From Strix aluco (taxonomy: Eukaryota; Chordata; Aves; Strigiformes; Strigidae): DNA of 64,000 bases. A program made the translations under genes and the position numbers. The stretch lies in NCBI RefSeq assembly GCF_031877795.1, contig NC_133957.1, positions 4,083,009 through 4,147,008 on the forward strand, given 5' to 3'. Under the pieces are notes generated by a model, which did not search any database, was not told the origin of the DNA, and saw nothing but the letters and a program-made list of their open reading frames with translations. The first letter of the stretch is position 1, and the number at the start of each line of letters is the position of its first letter. Below, one piece after another: positions 49,601-59,735 of this stretch.

Positions 49601-52600
49601 CACAAGATAGAAGATGTCATTACAAGACAGCTTAACAACGGCACTGTGCTACCAACCTGTCACCATAAATCTGAATTTACACTTAGATTTATTAATTTCA
49701 ATTTGTGTGTTGGCTTGTCAAATCTCTTCTCAAATCTCTGGACTTGTGAAAGGAGCAAACATTCTTATGCAGCAGTATCTTATCTATGTATTTTCATAGG
49801 ATTCTTAAACACGTACGTTGTCTTCCTACTAAACTTTCTAAGCTAACCAAGGACAGTCAGTCTGTATTTGCCAGAACGTGTACTGGCTGCAGCCTACAGG
49901 GATTCACAGGGAAGGATGTTGCATGCTGAGTAGTTATGAAGACTAGTTTGAACATACTCTTAGCATATGTCATGTTATAGGCAATTCCTTTTGAAGTAAA
50001 ACTAAGGTTTGTGTCATCTATATGCATGACAACTATAAAAATACGATTTTAGGCCTTAGTAGTAACCTGGGCAGGCTCAAAGGGTGGACAGTAGATTTAT
50101 TTTCACCATCAGTTTTCTTCTGTTTTATAACTAGAGCAGCTGGTCTAATGAAACACTCTAAAACTTTGAATCTTTTTTTTTTTTTTTTAAAGAAACTATT
50201 TGTTTCCCATATTACTCATGCCCTTAAATGTATTCTGTGAAACTCTGACGATTTTTTTTCTTTTGGGTATAAAATAAGGTTGTCTACATTGCTTGCTGCG
50301 GCAGTATCATTAGTGTAATGAACAGAGGTATCAGTTGCAAAGCTCAAAATGTCAGCTTGAAAATAACATTGAAGTCAAACAAAATGGAATTAAACTTGAA
50401 GATAAGTCAACTTTTCGACTTAAACAATGATCTTGTATTTCTGTACAGATGTCTTCTACACAGAAGAAAAGAAAAGAATACCCCTTAAGAAAGCAAGAAT
50501 CTACTTCAAGTAAAAAGTCAGCTAAAAAGAAAGATGGAACACTACAAAAAATTGGAGATTTTTTCCAAAGTTCTCCTATTACTATTCACTCTAAAGGTTT
50601 GTACAGAATAAATAAGGCTTATTCCATGTTATCTGGGTATTGTAGAAGAGCTTTTTTCTACTGTAATCTGTTAATGTATGTGCTGTTAAAGGCCACGTCT
50701 GCTGCATCCAGTTGTTCTTTCATTTATGAAACAATGGAGTCTGAGCTGGGGCCTGCTCTGCTGAATCTTGCAGAGTAGAAGAGGCCGACTGGATTACAAG
50801 GACCACATGGTTCTAAAGTTTAGGTTAAGTGTGAAAGGTAAGCCAGGTAGAGCAGAAGGATGCAGTGTGGAGTATGTGCGGATAAATCGATCCTAAAAGC
50901 AATGGTAAGCTCAAAATGTCTGAGTTACTTTGTTCTTGCTTACAGTAAAACAGTTAAAGGCAATTTCAGAAACCTGACCTGCTGATCTAAAAAAATCAAG
51001 AGTTGAATTCAAACCCAGATTTGACCTTGTTCCATAAGCAATCCCTCCCCCGCCTCCTGCTTTGTTTCTGTGGAAATTGTGTTAATGTTTTTTGAAGTAT
51101 GTATGTGGGAGAGGAAGATTAGTTCTCCAGAGTCTGAAAGCTGGTATCTCCTGAAAATATGTGGAAGACTTCAATAAACTGGCTATGAAGCAATTAATGG
51201 ATTTCATTAAGTTTAAGCATAGCCTTGGGAAAATTAACTGCTAGGACTTTCCATTGAAGAATATATTTTTATCCTTTCCTACAGTAAGACATGATTTCTG
51301 AGTTACTGGGTTTTTTTAAAAAAAAGATTAAAATTAGCAGAGGGCACAAAGAATCATCAGTGTTAAATTCTAAAAGACACTACTATTTGGCTGGTTAAAA
51401 CAAGGTCAGTCACTATCCAACATGGACAGTTAAAATTAAGATAGTGGGATTTTTAAAATTTTCTGCATGTCAGAGTGGTTCCATGAGGACAACATGTCAT
51501 TATCAGTGGAAGCCAGATTCAGACTAATCAAAATTTCACCCTGAAAATACTTAATTTGAGCAAGTGAGGTCTAATTTGTAACCTTTATTACCATGTCCTG
51601 TATTTTTTCCCTCTTTTGCATAACTTAGTATTGATTGGGATCTCTTCTTTCCTTCTAGCTCATAAGATGCACACACTCATCTCTTCATAGAGCGGGTGCT
51701 AGTTTGATAAAACTATACAAGTACATAGAGAAAATTGACTCAGCCTTGTGCTTCTGTCAGTACAAAGAAGTTAAGCCTGGTTTTCAATTCCTGTTGTATT
51801 TAACATCCAGTGAAATCTGAATCCCAATTGATTTTTTTGGTGCTATTTAAATGTGTCCTTTAAGCTTTTGCATTTGAAGCTATAGAAAACTGTTTCTGGA
51901 TATAGAAGACTGTGGTAGTCAAATACATACCACTTCTGAATTTTTATGTTTAAATTTCAGACTACACCTGTTTCATTTTTTAAACTGGTTTTAATAAACC
52001 TTTATTCATTAAACCTTTATTCATTAATTTCGAGGCTCATAAACCAATAAGATTTACGATAAAATTTTTCTTGTAGCAAAGCAGCTGATGGCAACAATAA
52101 GCTCTCCCAAGTCTGCAGAACCAGAAAGTGTCGAAGGAAAGGAGCTCGAGCCAGAACGAGCTAAGAGAAAGCTGTATTCAATGGACAGTTTTTGCTCTCT
52201 AGATGTCCCTGATTCTTCGGTAAGTGATTACGGGTTAGTGTTCTGTCCGCTGTAATCTATTTCTGTAATCTGGGCTTAAAATAAGCTATTGGGGGGACAG
52301 AACAAACCTGATCGAGTCAAACTGCAGAAGAGGTTTGAAAGTACTGACTTATGTCTTGATTCTACCTGACCATTCCTTTTGGTCTTTTCTTCCCGATGCA
52401 TTACTTTAATTGTCTCTGTTTTCTCACCTCTCTTCTCTGCGGGTGACTGCTGACTTGCTGTATCACCCCGACAGTAGTCACTTCACATTTGGAGTCTTAG
52501 ATACCTTAGCTGTGGTATGTGGAGTGTTACTTTTTCCTCTAGTACAGCAGTTGAGTCTTAATCTGTTTTTCCAGTAGTTGGTGTTCATTTAAGAGTAGCA

Positions 52601-53610
52601 TGAAGGGATAATAGAATTAGAGACCATGAAGGAATCCATAGATTTGGAATAGCCTGACTGAAACACTGAAGAGAAAGGTCTGTGTGTACAGTGAACTTTG
52701 CAGGGCAAGTGAGCACCTGAGGTAATTTCCGATTCCTTTTCTGCCCAGCTGCTATTATGGTTACTTTAGGATTTGGATACAGCCATGCTTTTCAAAGCAC
52801 AGTTTCAGTAGCCTTCTGTGTGTGCTTAAATTGCGTTGCCCTGTCTAAGCCAGCCTATAGAGAGTCTTATAGGCCAGGGCTTGATGGACGGTTTCTGAAA
52901 TCCAGCTTTATGGTTTTGTCAGTAACTAAAGTGCTGAGCGTGCTCTGGCTGTTAGAAGTACATCTCTTCATTCTGTTCAGTCCTTCTTCATTCGCTCTGG
53001 TGAGCATTTGCCCATACCGAGTTATTCTGTTGACTTTTCTGTAAATTGTATGAATAGATGCAGCAGTAACCAAAATGCTGTCCACAGGAGGCTGAAAGAA
53101 ATGACAGGAAGGCAGGGCAAAAGAAGCTAAGGAGCTTGGAAGTGGAAGGAAAAGTTAAAGACTGAATCCCGGGAAAGTCAGAAAGCTAAAGAAATTTAAG
53201 CTAAAAATATGTTTTCTGAACACTTCCTGTTTCACAAAATGAGTATTAGAGATAAGAAGTGAGAGCTGCTTTCAGATCACTGTTCTCTTTGGACTTTGAT
53301 ATTTGTTTCAGCAAAAAATGGGATTTCATATGTTCCCAGTATTTTTTGCTTATTATGATGCACTAAAATGGTGTCTCTATTCTGGAGACCTCTGACTAAA
53401 AGATAATAGGCAAAATGAATTCTGAAAACAGCTTCTGGGAAAAACCATGTTATTGGTTACGTGGGTCTAGAAGTGCATGTCATTTGTCCCTGAAGAAATG
53501 CTGAGTAACTCTTGAAATATCATCTTTTTCAGGTCTTTATAGAACAAAAAGAGAAGGAAAGCGATCAGCTAATCATCAAGCGACAGCTACGCTCAAAAAG
53601 AGCTAAATAA
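25356..53610 (+). CDS. KIF20B: KIF20B stalk and tail, 21 exons, motor domain not found
   Basis: Kinesin-6 family protein (MPHOSPH1) that in vertebrates acts in cytokinesis and midbody maturation. Exons joined in one frame: 25356-25604, 26378-26514, 27115-27265, 28202-28469, 29051-29112, 29295-29414, 30997-31162, 34939-36151, 37500-37638, 38692-38814, 39296-39344, 40376-40501, 40769-40884, 41900-42055, 43108-43284, 43891-44052, 45925-46047, 47561-47764, 50449-50596, 52077-52219, 53533-53610. They total 4,110 nt (1,369 codons plus stop), with AG/GT at every internal boundary. The product is almost all coiled coil, then a basic tail with a conserved FTPLEPDK segment and a GTLQKIGDFFQSSP segment, ending RSKRAK. 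It matches human KIF20B (from memory) from just after the motor domain to the C-terminus. Exon 12 is interrupted by a solo LTR. With no upstream coding exon, the ATG at 25365 (G at -3, G at +4) would be the start. Confidence 0.93.
26378..26514 (+). CDS. KIF20B: KIF20B exon 2 of this window
   Basis: 137 nt, acceptor ATTCTAG, donor AA|GTAAGT. It encodes the start of the coiled coil with the conserved KIREEVMQEF segment. Confidence 0.92.
27115..27265 (+). CDS. KIF20B: KIF20B exon 3 of this window
   Basis: 151 nt, acceptor ACTATAG, donor CTG|GTATTT. It continues the coiled coil; the segment from LSYERERLEED through EIFKELV aligns with human KIF20B. Confidence 0.92.
28202..28469 (+). CDS. KIF20B: KIF20B exon 4 of this window
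   Basis: 268 nt, acceptor TCTTTCAG, donor AAG|GTGAGC. It includes the conserved SLEDPQEAT segment and then a Lys/Glu/Thr-rich repeat-like coiled coil. Confidence 0.93.
29051..29112 (+). CDS. KIF20B: KIF20B exon 5 of this window
   Basis: 62 nt, acceptor TGTTACAG, donor GAG|GTAACT. A short coiled-coil exon that keeps phase with its neighbours. Confidence 0.85.
29295..29414 (+). CDS. KIF20B: KIF20B exon 6 of this window
   Basis: 120 nt, acceptor TTCTAAG, donor TAT|GTAAGT. The product NKRIQELMDIVEQKDDVI aligns closely with the human protein. Open frame running on past 29414 is intron. Confidence 0.92.
30997..31162 (+). CDS. KIF20B: KIF20B exon 7 of this window
   Basis: 166 nt, acceptor AACACAG, donor AAG|GTAAAA. 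It ends with the conserved EPPAKKG segment. If the donor is not used, the frame runs to a stop near 31233 and an AATAAA lies at 31363-31368, a possible intronic poly(A) end. Confidence 0.9.
34939..36151 (+). CDS. KIF20B: KIF20B exon 8 of this window (1,213 nt, main stalk exon)
   Basis: The largest exon, with a T-rich tract before the acceptor CAG and the donor AATT|GTAAGT. It encodes about 404 residues of nearly continuous coiled coil, with heptad-like Leu/Glu/Lys pattern and the segment SIWEGCQNIVKASSQKSQQI, which is well conserved. No stop or frameshift. Confidence 0.95.
37500..37638 (+). CDS. KIF20B: KIF20B exon 9 of this window
   Basis: 139 nt, acceptor AACAAAG, donor CAG|GTTTGT. The product AYADLKEKLSDAKKQIQQVQ is nearly the same as in human KIF20B. 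Confidence 0.94.
38692..38814 (+). CDS. KIF20B: KIF20B exon 10 of this window
   Basis: 123 nt, acceptor TGTTACAG, donor AAG|GTATTC. It continues the coiled coil in phase 0. Confidence 0.9.
39296..39344 (+). CDS. KIF20B: KIF20B exon 11 of this window
   Basis: 49 nt, acceptor ATTTAG, donor AAAG|GTCAGA (a weaker donor). It begins EQLNKEKLEQYQ, matching the human segment, and ends one base into a codon that the next exon must complete. Confidence 0.82.
39963..40501 (+). CDS. KIF20B: KIF20B exon 12, split by a solo LTR
   Basis: The ancestral exon starts after ATTTTCAG at 39963 and is cut after nine bases by the LTR at 39972-40379. The remainder runs 40385-40501. Use of the old acceptor would run into the LTR and meet a stop about 110 nt in. 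A new AG at 40374-40375, inside the LTR edge, gives an exon 40376-40501 of 126 nt, the same length and frame as the ancestral exon (9 + 117 nt). The encoded EKLIEDMQMALEEQEQTQ is strongly conserved. The donor is CAGG|GTAATC. Confidence 0.85.
39967..39971. repeat. Target-site duplication of the solo LTR, left copy (GTGTG)
   Basis: GTGTG directly before the LTR is repeated at 40380-40384 directly after it. Removing the LTR and one copy gives a continuous, well-conserved KIF20B exon, which confirms the boundaries. Confidence 0.85.
39972..40379 (-). mobile_element. Solo LTR inserted in KIF20B exon 12, antisense (408 bp)
   Basis: Read on the minus strand it starts TGTCCTGGTTGGGGCCAGGA and ends CTCAAACCTCAACA, with TG...CA ends and a 5-bp duplication. 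It has a GC-rich 5' half with a run of about 14 C/G near 40190-40205 and an AT-rich middle. The start and end resemble a family of avian, mainly songbird, ERV LTRs as I remember them; I cannot name the subfamily. It has no internal coding part. Confidence 0.88.
40351..40375 (+). promoter_or_regulatory. LTR-derived candidate splice acceptor for KIF20B exon 12
   Basis: A branch-point-like CTGAC at 40351-40355 is followed by a moderately pyrimidine-rich stretch and CCAACCAG ending at 40375, about 20 nt downstream. Splicing here joins in frame with exon 11. This is a prediction, and the tract is interrupted by a few purines. Confidence 0.55.
40769..40884 (+). CDS. KIF20B: KIF20B exon 13 of this window
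   Basis: 116 nt, acceptor CTGACTAG, donor AAG|GTAAAA. It continues the coiled coil (EQWKQNN...). Confidence 0.88.
41900..42055 (+). CDS. KIF20B: KIF20B exon 14 of this window
   Basis: 156 nt, acceptor AAAATAG, donor ATT|GTAAGT. The product RKNWLEEKMRLISEVKEAES matches the human segment. Confidence 0.93.
43108..43284 (+). CDS. KIF20B: KIF20B exon 15 of this window
   Basis: 177 nt, acceptor CATTCAG, donor AAG|GTCCTC (weaker). It encodes LQKWHEERDQLVEALEVQLE, highly conserved in KIF20B and close to the end of the stalk. Confidence 0.93.
43891..44052 (+). CDS. KIF20B: KIF20B exon 16 of this window
   Basis: 162 nt, acceptor TTATTAG, donor GAG|GTATGT. The segment is acidic and basic mixed and less conserved; it is assigned by phase, splice sites and position. 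Confidence 0.82.
45240..45780 (+). repeat. Ancient CR1-type LINE 3' end
   Basis: Worn sequence inside a KIF20B intron with features of old CR1 3' ends: a stretch on tolerating short stop-rich text, AATGCTGGGAG-like and GGATCACC-like segments, and near 45715-45760 a GAACTAGACGGACTGTTGGT run followed by GACCCAGCAGGGC. These resemble the usual CR1 3'-terminal text as I recall it. Boundaries are approximate. Confidence 0.55.
45925..46047 (+). CDS. KIF20B: KIF20B exon 17 of this window
   Basis: 123 nt, acceptor TTTACAG, donor GAG|GTAGGT. A Ser/Pro-rich, poorly conserved tail segment; it is supported by splice sites and open phase 0 reading. Confidence 0.82.
47561..47764 (+). CDS. KIF20B: KIF20B exon 18 of this window (tail with phosphosite region)
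   Basis: 204 nt, acceptor TTTGCAG, donor GAG|GTATGA. It encodes SRFPKPEMEILFTPLEPDKM, strongly conserved and containing a Thr-Pro site of the kind phosphorylated in mitosis. A basic KPRKKR cluster follows that could serve in nuclear localisation. Confidence 0.95.
50449..50596 (+). CDS. KIF20B: KIF20B exon 19 of this window
   Basis: 148 nt, acceptor CTGTACAG, donor AAAG|GTTTGT. It carries a Lys-rich stretch and the conserved GTLQKIGDFFQSSP segment. Compared with human, some less conserved tail residues before this exon are missing or were not recognised. Confidence 0.92.
52077..52219 (+). CDS. KIF20B: KIF20B exon 20 of this window
   Basis: 143 nt, acceptor CTTGTAG, donor TCG|GTAAGT. It encodes the AKQLMATISSPKS and ERAKRKLYS segments, both matching the human C-terminal tail. 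Confidence 0.93.
53533..53610 (+). CDS. KIF20B: KIF20B terminal coding exon
   Basis: Acceptor TTTTTCAG; stop TAA at 53608-53610. It ends ESDQLIIKRQLRSKRAK, the conserved C-terminus of KIF20B. Confidence 0.95.
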   Translation, partial: VFIEQKEKESDQLIIKRQLRSKRAK

Positions 53611-53790
53611 TCTTGCAAAAGCATGTTTGTATTTTCTAGTTAAGGCATATTTACAGTGTATTATTTCAGGTGATTGTATATAGGAAGTAATAGGTACTTA
53701 GTCATGCTCCAAAGTGTTTATAGAGATGTATAGAATTGTTCTGATGGGTTACTGTTCTGATTCCATTAAAGTTGAAATACTGTTCAAGAA
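53611..53790 (+). terminator. KIF20B: KIF20B 3' UTR with ATTAAA poly(A) signal
   Basis: ATTAAA at 53765-53770 lies about 155 nt after the stop and is followed by GT-rich and then T-rich sequence (GTTTGTTCTG and a T run), the usual cleavage context. The exact cleavage site is an estimate. Confidence 0.7.
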
Positions 53791-56547
53791 GTTTGTTCTG
53801 AATCTTTTTTTTTTTAGGAATGGTGTCTTTGGAAGTGTTCATAATTTATCCATTGTGCAGTAAGAACTATGCCTGTGTGGAATGGTTTAAGTTGTTTTTT
53901 TCAGCCGGCCAATATACCTACCATAACTTTTAGTGAAAAAAAAAAATGAGTATGCAATAAATCCTGTGAAGTGACAAAAAAAGGAATTGGCACTATGTGG
54001 AGAAATACGATGTTTTTTATCACTTGTGTGGTTTAACTGTCTTTTATTTACTCTTCTAAAGGAATTTATAAGCACAATATTCTTTCTTTGGGGATTATAA
54101 TATCCATAAATAATTATAATCTGCTATTAAAGTGACCCACTCTCAGACATTTGACGTTTTATTCCAACCATCCACTTCTGCTCAACTAGAACAGCTATAT
54201 GTAGTAAGGTTTCAGCTTATAATCAGTGACTGAGTAAACATTTAAAACACTTTTGGTTTCACCAATGTAGCATTTACCTAAGTCACGGGCAGTGACTGTA
54301 TTTCATAGGATTTTGCACTGTTTGAGGAACAGTCCTGATCACTTTTCAGAAAGAGCTGAAATTACATTGACAAGGACCTGCTGTTGGCATGGACGGAACA
54401 AGACAATCCCAGTAAGTGATCAGGTACTCTAACTTGTTGCTCATGCAGCTTTCTTATTCTTATTTTCTTGAATTAATGCCAACCATACAACACTGTTTTT
54501 ACATGGACTATTGGATTATTTTGATTATTACTGCATTTTGGTCTGTCACCCATCATCTATATGATTCTGTGATGCCTTTGTTTAAAGAACTCCTTATCAG
54601 TCTGTTTTGCACATGTATAGTGTATAGCACCACAGGAAGAATATCTTCTCTACAGGATTGCATTTTGAGGTTTGGTATTGTCTTGACCACAGAAATTTTT
54701 CAGTTCTCTGTCAACATCGAGTCTGAGATTTTTTTATTTTTTTTTTGTTCCCTTCCTCCAAGCCATACTGGTTCATCAGCAACAACCAGTTGGTCTGTAG
54801 AGGCAGTGATAGTTTGCTCATACAGCCAGATAAGTGCTGCTTAGTTTTGATAGTACAGCTGCAACTTTACTGTCCTTTTGAAATGATTCCATGATTTAAG
54901 TTATAAGTGGGGTTTTCTGTCTGTTTGTTTTCTTGGACTGCTGCTCTCTGTTGTCTTTTGTTTGATTGAAGAAAAAAAAAATCGGATTGACTTGAACATG
55001 AGATTAAAGTTGTTTTTCTTGAGAGGAAAAAAAGGACTTCAGATACCTGTTGCAGTTTTGTTTTAACAAATGTGTTACCTTTAAAAATGCAAATCAACGT
55101 AAAAATGGTCATTAGTATGTCTTTAGTAGAAGTAGTTTTCCTTTGATCTTTATGTGACAGTAACTTAAATGTGACAACAGTGCTGTGAGTCAGTTCAGTG
55201 GCAACAAACTCTGACATGGTTTTCTCTGCTGTTATCCAGCAGATTGTCTGAGCATGAAATGTCTTTTCATAAGGATAATGCATAGTTCAGTTCTGTAGAT
55301 CCTGACTTGTAAGATCAGATTCTCATACTGTCTTTTCTCTAGTTTCATGGCTGTAAAATGGAGTTGTACCCCTGTACTCGTCAACAAAGATTGATACTTT
55401 ATTTTTTCTAACTTGAAAGTGGCAAAGTGAGCCTGATCCACCAATCATTCAGTTCTTCCATTGCTTCAACTTTTTGTCTTCATCTGTCTGTGTGAATGAG
55501 GACTTAGATTTCCTTGTCATCCTTGGTATTGACATCTTCTTTCTTCCCTCTTTTCGTTCTGTAAAAGAAAGATGTAAAATCCAGGTGATGATCAGATAAT
55601 TCTAAATAAAAATAAATGCAGAAGTGTCAGACCTGCCTGCCTAGTAAATCATTCACATTAATCTTAGTGAGACTGCTCTGGTACAGGCAGACTAGTCATT
55701 CTTTTACAGAAAATAAATGAAGATATGTTCCAGTAGAGACATTCAGCTGCCTGTCACGCAACAGACAACTGCCTCCTGAATGACTATTTCTCTCTAATGC
55801 AGGTTGTACAACAGCTCTCTATGCCTCTGTCGCCACAATCAATTTTTGCAGTGCGCTCTAGTGCACTCATCTGGGAGCTAGGACTATTGCCAAAGTTAAT
55901 ACAAACAGCAGCATCCCAATTCTTCAGATTTACATCAGCTTCTGGAGCTCCCTGCAGAGGTTATTTTTAAGCTCTAGGGGATCTGGGACTTAGTCACCTT
56001 ATGAACTGCCTTTCTTCACATGACGTACTCCCAGAATTGACAGCAAAAGCTAGCTTGCTACTGTCATGCTTCCATACACTATTCCTCCCCCTGCTCCACA
56101 TTTGGTCTTCCAGACTCTTGACTTAAGTCTGCTTGAAGACTAACACAAGGGGAAAGGAACATGAATCTGATCTCCAGCCTGTATGGTTTAATTTCTGGTT
56201 TTCTAATAGATATCCAGTTTGCAAGATGAGTACCTAGTCTCAGACTTCTAGGTTGTCATAACACACCCTCAGCTGATCATTATGCATCTGATCATCACAG
56301 CTGCACTCTAAAAAAACCCATTCACTGAAGACATCCTGCACAATAATACTTCAGTAGAATATCCAGCAAGAAGAATGCCCTCCCCGTCCCTCCACGTTCT
56401 CAGCAATTCCACCAGTTAACAAATGTGAATTGATTCAGTTCGTCTTAACCAGTTAGGATAGACAAAAAAACGTTTTCTCTGCAAGTTTTAACAGAAGGAC
56501 TCCCATAATGTCTTCCCATAGTACTTCCCACTGAACCATTCATGTAC
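53791..56547. other. Host DNA without a recognised gene
   Basis: AT-rich sequence between the KIF20B 3' end and the PANK1-like exon. I looked on the minus strand for the following PANK exons (the GGGTF and NMGSGVS regions) and did not see them. Confidence 0.5.
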
Positions 56548-56887
56548 CATTCTAAAGTCCTCCTCAAACTTGTAAGCTCCACCTCCCGTGGCACAGAGCG
56601 TAGTGTGCAAACTGGAGAAGTTCTTTTCACTACCCATCTGTATGCACAGCTGGGAAAGCGGATGAAGTGCAGGTTTCCTTTGCGTCCACACATAGTCAAA
56701 TTTTTCAGTTCAAGACGGACATCACGAATGCCAGTTTTGCCATAGGCTGTATTGGAGGTCAAGTATTTCCTAATGCTTTTCACGTTTTCTACCTCCTCCT
56801 GTTCCTCTTCTGCAGTAATGTCCTTAGGTTCAAAGTAGACCAGTTTAACCAACGTTCCACGGATATCCATTCCAAACCATGGAAATG
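56548..56887 (-). pseudogene. PANK1: PANK1-like exon with a frameshift
   Basis: On the minus strand, from acceptor TTGTCCTTAG to donor ATG|GTACAT, lies one exon of a type II pantothenate kinase (first enzyme of CoA synthesis, ATP-dependent phosphorylation of pantothenate). The first part reads FPWFGMDI, then through [18 protein letters not shown] and [11 protein letters not shown], then [16 protein letters not shown], matching human PANK1 exon 2. A deletion of about 13 nt near 56640-56647 then shifts the frame, and the [20 protein letters not shown] part continues in another frame. One glycine of the conserved GMDIGG nucleotide-binding motif is Arg here. Intact splice signals show a genomic, not retroposed, copy. 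No other PANK exon was found in the window. Confidence 0.85.
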
Positions 56888-59735
56888 CTAAGGACAAGGG
56901 GGTTGGGGAGGAAGAAAGAGAAAGTCACTATAAATATACAAGTTAGACATAGCCGTTAAAACATTTGCTGAATGACAATTCAGTGCAGTCACAGTAACCG
57001 CATCCGCTCCTGAAAACTGGTGGGCACTTATGTGTCCAATTCACATGTATTAAACACCTCTCTAAGTTAAGACTTCATAAAGCCTCTGTTAAGAAAAAGA
57101 CTAAAGAAAATCTCGAAATACTCTTCTCTGGAGAAGCAGCTTTTAATAAAGTGAAAATATTTTTTACTGCATTTCACCCAGTTTGACTCCTGGCACCAAT
57201 TCTTAAAATAGACTAAGGAGGGGAGGAGGAAGAAACAACCAAACAGGAGAACAAGATTTCTCAAGTCACATTCCCACTGCGTAACATCTACAATTGCCTT
57301 TCCAAGACCAGTCGGAATTTCCACAGTCACAAGGCTCTGTCTGAGGAGCAGCAATACATAACTCTCCCATTACGCTGGGAGTCTCCAGACTTCAACCCAC
57401 CAGAACTAGCAGCTCTGCTGGAACTACATCACCTGCATATATTAGCAGAAAGAGGATGAGCTGTTTTAAGTTCAATATTTACTACTGACAGTCCTCTTTA
57501 AGCATAGACTCCCTTTGCTGGTATATGTGTTAGCCTATCACACAACTATACAAGAAATGCCACTATTTGCTTCTCAGCATATATATATATTTGAAACAGC
57601 CAGCCTAGGTTTACCAAAGCCTTTGTTCTGTTAATAGCAAGAGAAAATCACTATGGAGAACACGCAGACAGAAGATACTAACTGAACCAGGTTGGTCTGC
57701 CTGCTCTGCTTATATACATGCATACATTTCAAACCAGGTAACTTTATGAAGCAGTAAGAAGTGAGAATACAAAAATCTATACACAGGTACTGAAGAAGGA
57801 GGCCACTAGTAATTTTTCTTAGAGAAATTAAAAGTACTGAGTATGTGGCTAACATCTAAGATCCATATCTAACATTGCAGTCACATACTCACCTCTCTGC
57901 TTTTAGGGGGAATCAGGCAGACTTGCTAGAAACGTGATTCTACCAACTAGGGCATCCCAACTTAGCATTGATACAAACTCCAAACCGTGGACACCATATG
58001 TATTACTGGTATTTCTGCCAGTGAACCTAAATGTAAACAACTTGGGGCAAAGATTTTAATAAGCATAGGAGGTACTGTTCACACTGTTCTTCCTCAGGTA
58101 ATCAAAGTTCAGTATTAAGTGATTCAACTTCAGGCTGAAAGGAGCTTCGTCATTTACCTCTAACCACAAGGGTCTCAGTGTCATTCTTGTCTGGCTGAAT
58201 AATTCTAAAGCCTAAATTTCACACTTAATACACACACCACCCCCCACCCCAATCCTTAAATGACAGATGTTTAAAACAGTTATTTGGCTCCACTGATGTA
58301 TGCCAAATAATTGCATTGTCAGTTTCTCCCCCCCTTTCCCTAAGGACAAGGAAGGCATAATGCATAAACTCCCACAAAGTACCTTGCCTACAGTTTAGTT
58401 TTTCTAAGAGCAGCTACTGTTACCTGTTGCAAAGCCTAATTTCTTTTTCCATGCCCTGCAAGACACAAAGACACTGAAATGAGTCTAATTTGAGGTTTGG
58501 GAAGATACATCTTATGCAGATGCATAAAAGCTCCCTGAAATGAGAAGAATTTGAAACAAAGTTTTTTAAAATAGGCTGTATTTTAGAGAGGAAAAATAAG
58601 TTACCATACACTAACCTGTATCTCAAACACTTTTAGAAGTACATGGAAAACATTTAAGCAAAAGTGGTCTGGTCCACACCGTACAACACTACAATGCAGT
58701 GGAACTCGTGACGCCAATCTCATTAGTGATTTACACAAATCTTTATTTAAGCTACTGAAAACTTTAATTACCTCTCTCACTGGAACAGTAAGTCTCCTCC
58801 TTGGATGTTTATTAACTGCACAAGCAGGAAGTTTAATTGTAAAAGCAGGATGGACTGTGCCATACAGAACCAGCCTTTACCTAAGCGTAAGCCAACTTCC
58901 AATATTCTACATTAAGGGCATAAAATCTGCTACATTCTACCTGCACTGACAGTTGCTTTAAAGCTATAGTGTAGATTTAATCTTTAAGAGAGGCAAGAAG
59001 CATTCTATCCTCCTATCAAACACAGGCCAGGCAATAGAAGTGTTAAGTACTAACAGTTGAAAGTTATTCATAAATGGCTGCCAAGACATTCACTTTTGTA
59101 TCTTAACATTTTGAGGAGTCATAACTAAATGATTAACAAAGAATAGTAAGTACTGTAAAAAACAACCATGAAGTTATTTCTAGTCTGTGTAGCTCTTGGG
59201 GTAGGTACACATAATGCTCACATTTAAAAAGCAAGCAGAAATGCCAAGAGACCACTTTTTTTTTTTAGTTTATTCTCTCTGTGAATCTAAGTTCCTTTCA
59301 TTTTGTTGTGAGCCAAATGGAGAGCTGCAGAAAGAAAAGAACTTTGCTCCTAGAACAGCAGCAGTTTTCTTCAGCACAAATAAAGAGCACAACATCAGTT
59401 CACAACCACTGGTATTTGTTACACAGAACAGCAGCTTAATTTTCTTCGCAGCTGCTAACACCAGCTATCTGTTGGAATCACTTGCAATAAAGATGACAAC
59501 TATTCTGACTGGTTGACCAATTAGAACAAAAGCCAAGTCTCAAAGTTCCTTATAAGTCCCACTGAAATTCATATAACTTCCGTACAACTGCAGTGACAGT
59601 AGAAGCACTTTTGTATTCCAGTGATTATTTTTAAAATGTATTAATTCTATCTTTTGTTACTACTGATATGTTCCAAAACAAAACACTCCGCCGAAGCACC
59701 ATCAAGCTCTTTTCAGTATCTTTACATAACGCACC
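56888..59735. other. Host DNA without a recognised gene
   Basis: AT-rich sequence between the PANK1-like exon and ERV2, with a short (AT)n at about 57578-57590. I see no coding exon. Confidence 0.5.

Noticed and set aside
50290-50380. Segment with GGCAGTATC and later AATGA, resembling U4 snRNA
   Set aside because: Only the short core is similar; the stems and the rest do not match, so at best it is a very worn copy.
54416-54844. Open frame of 142 codons downstream of KIF20B
   Set aside because: No recognisable domain, hydrophobic and Ser/Phe-rich AT-biased text, no splice or promoter context.
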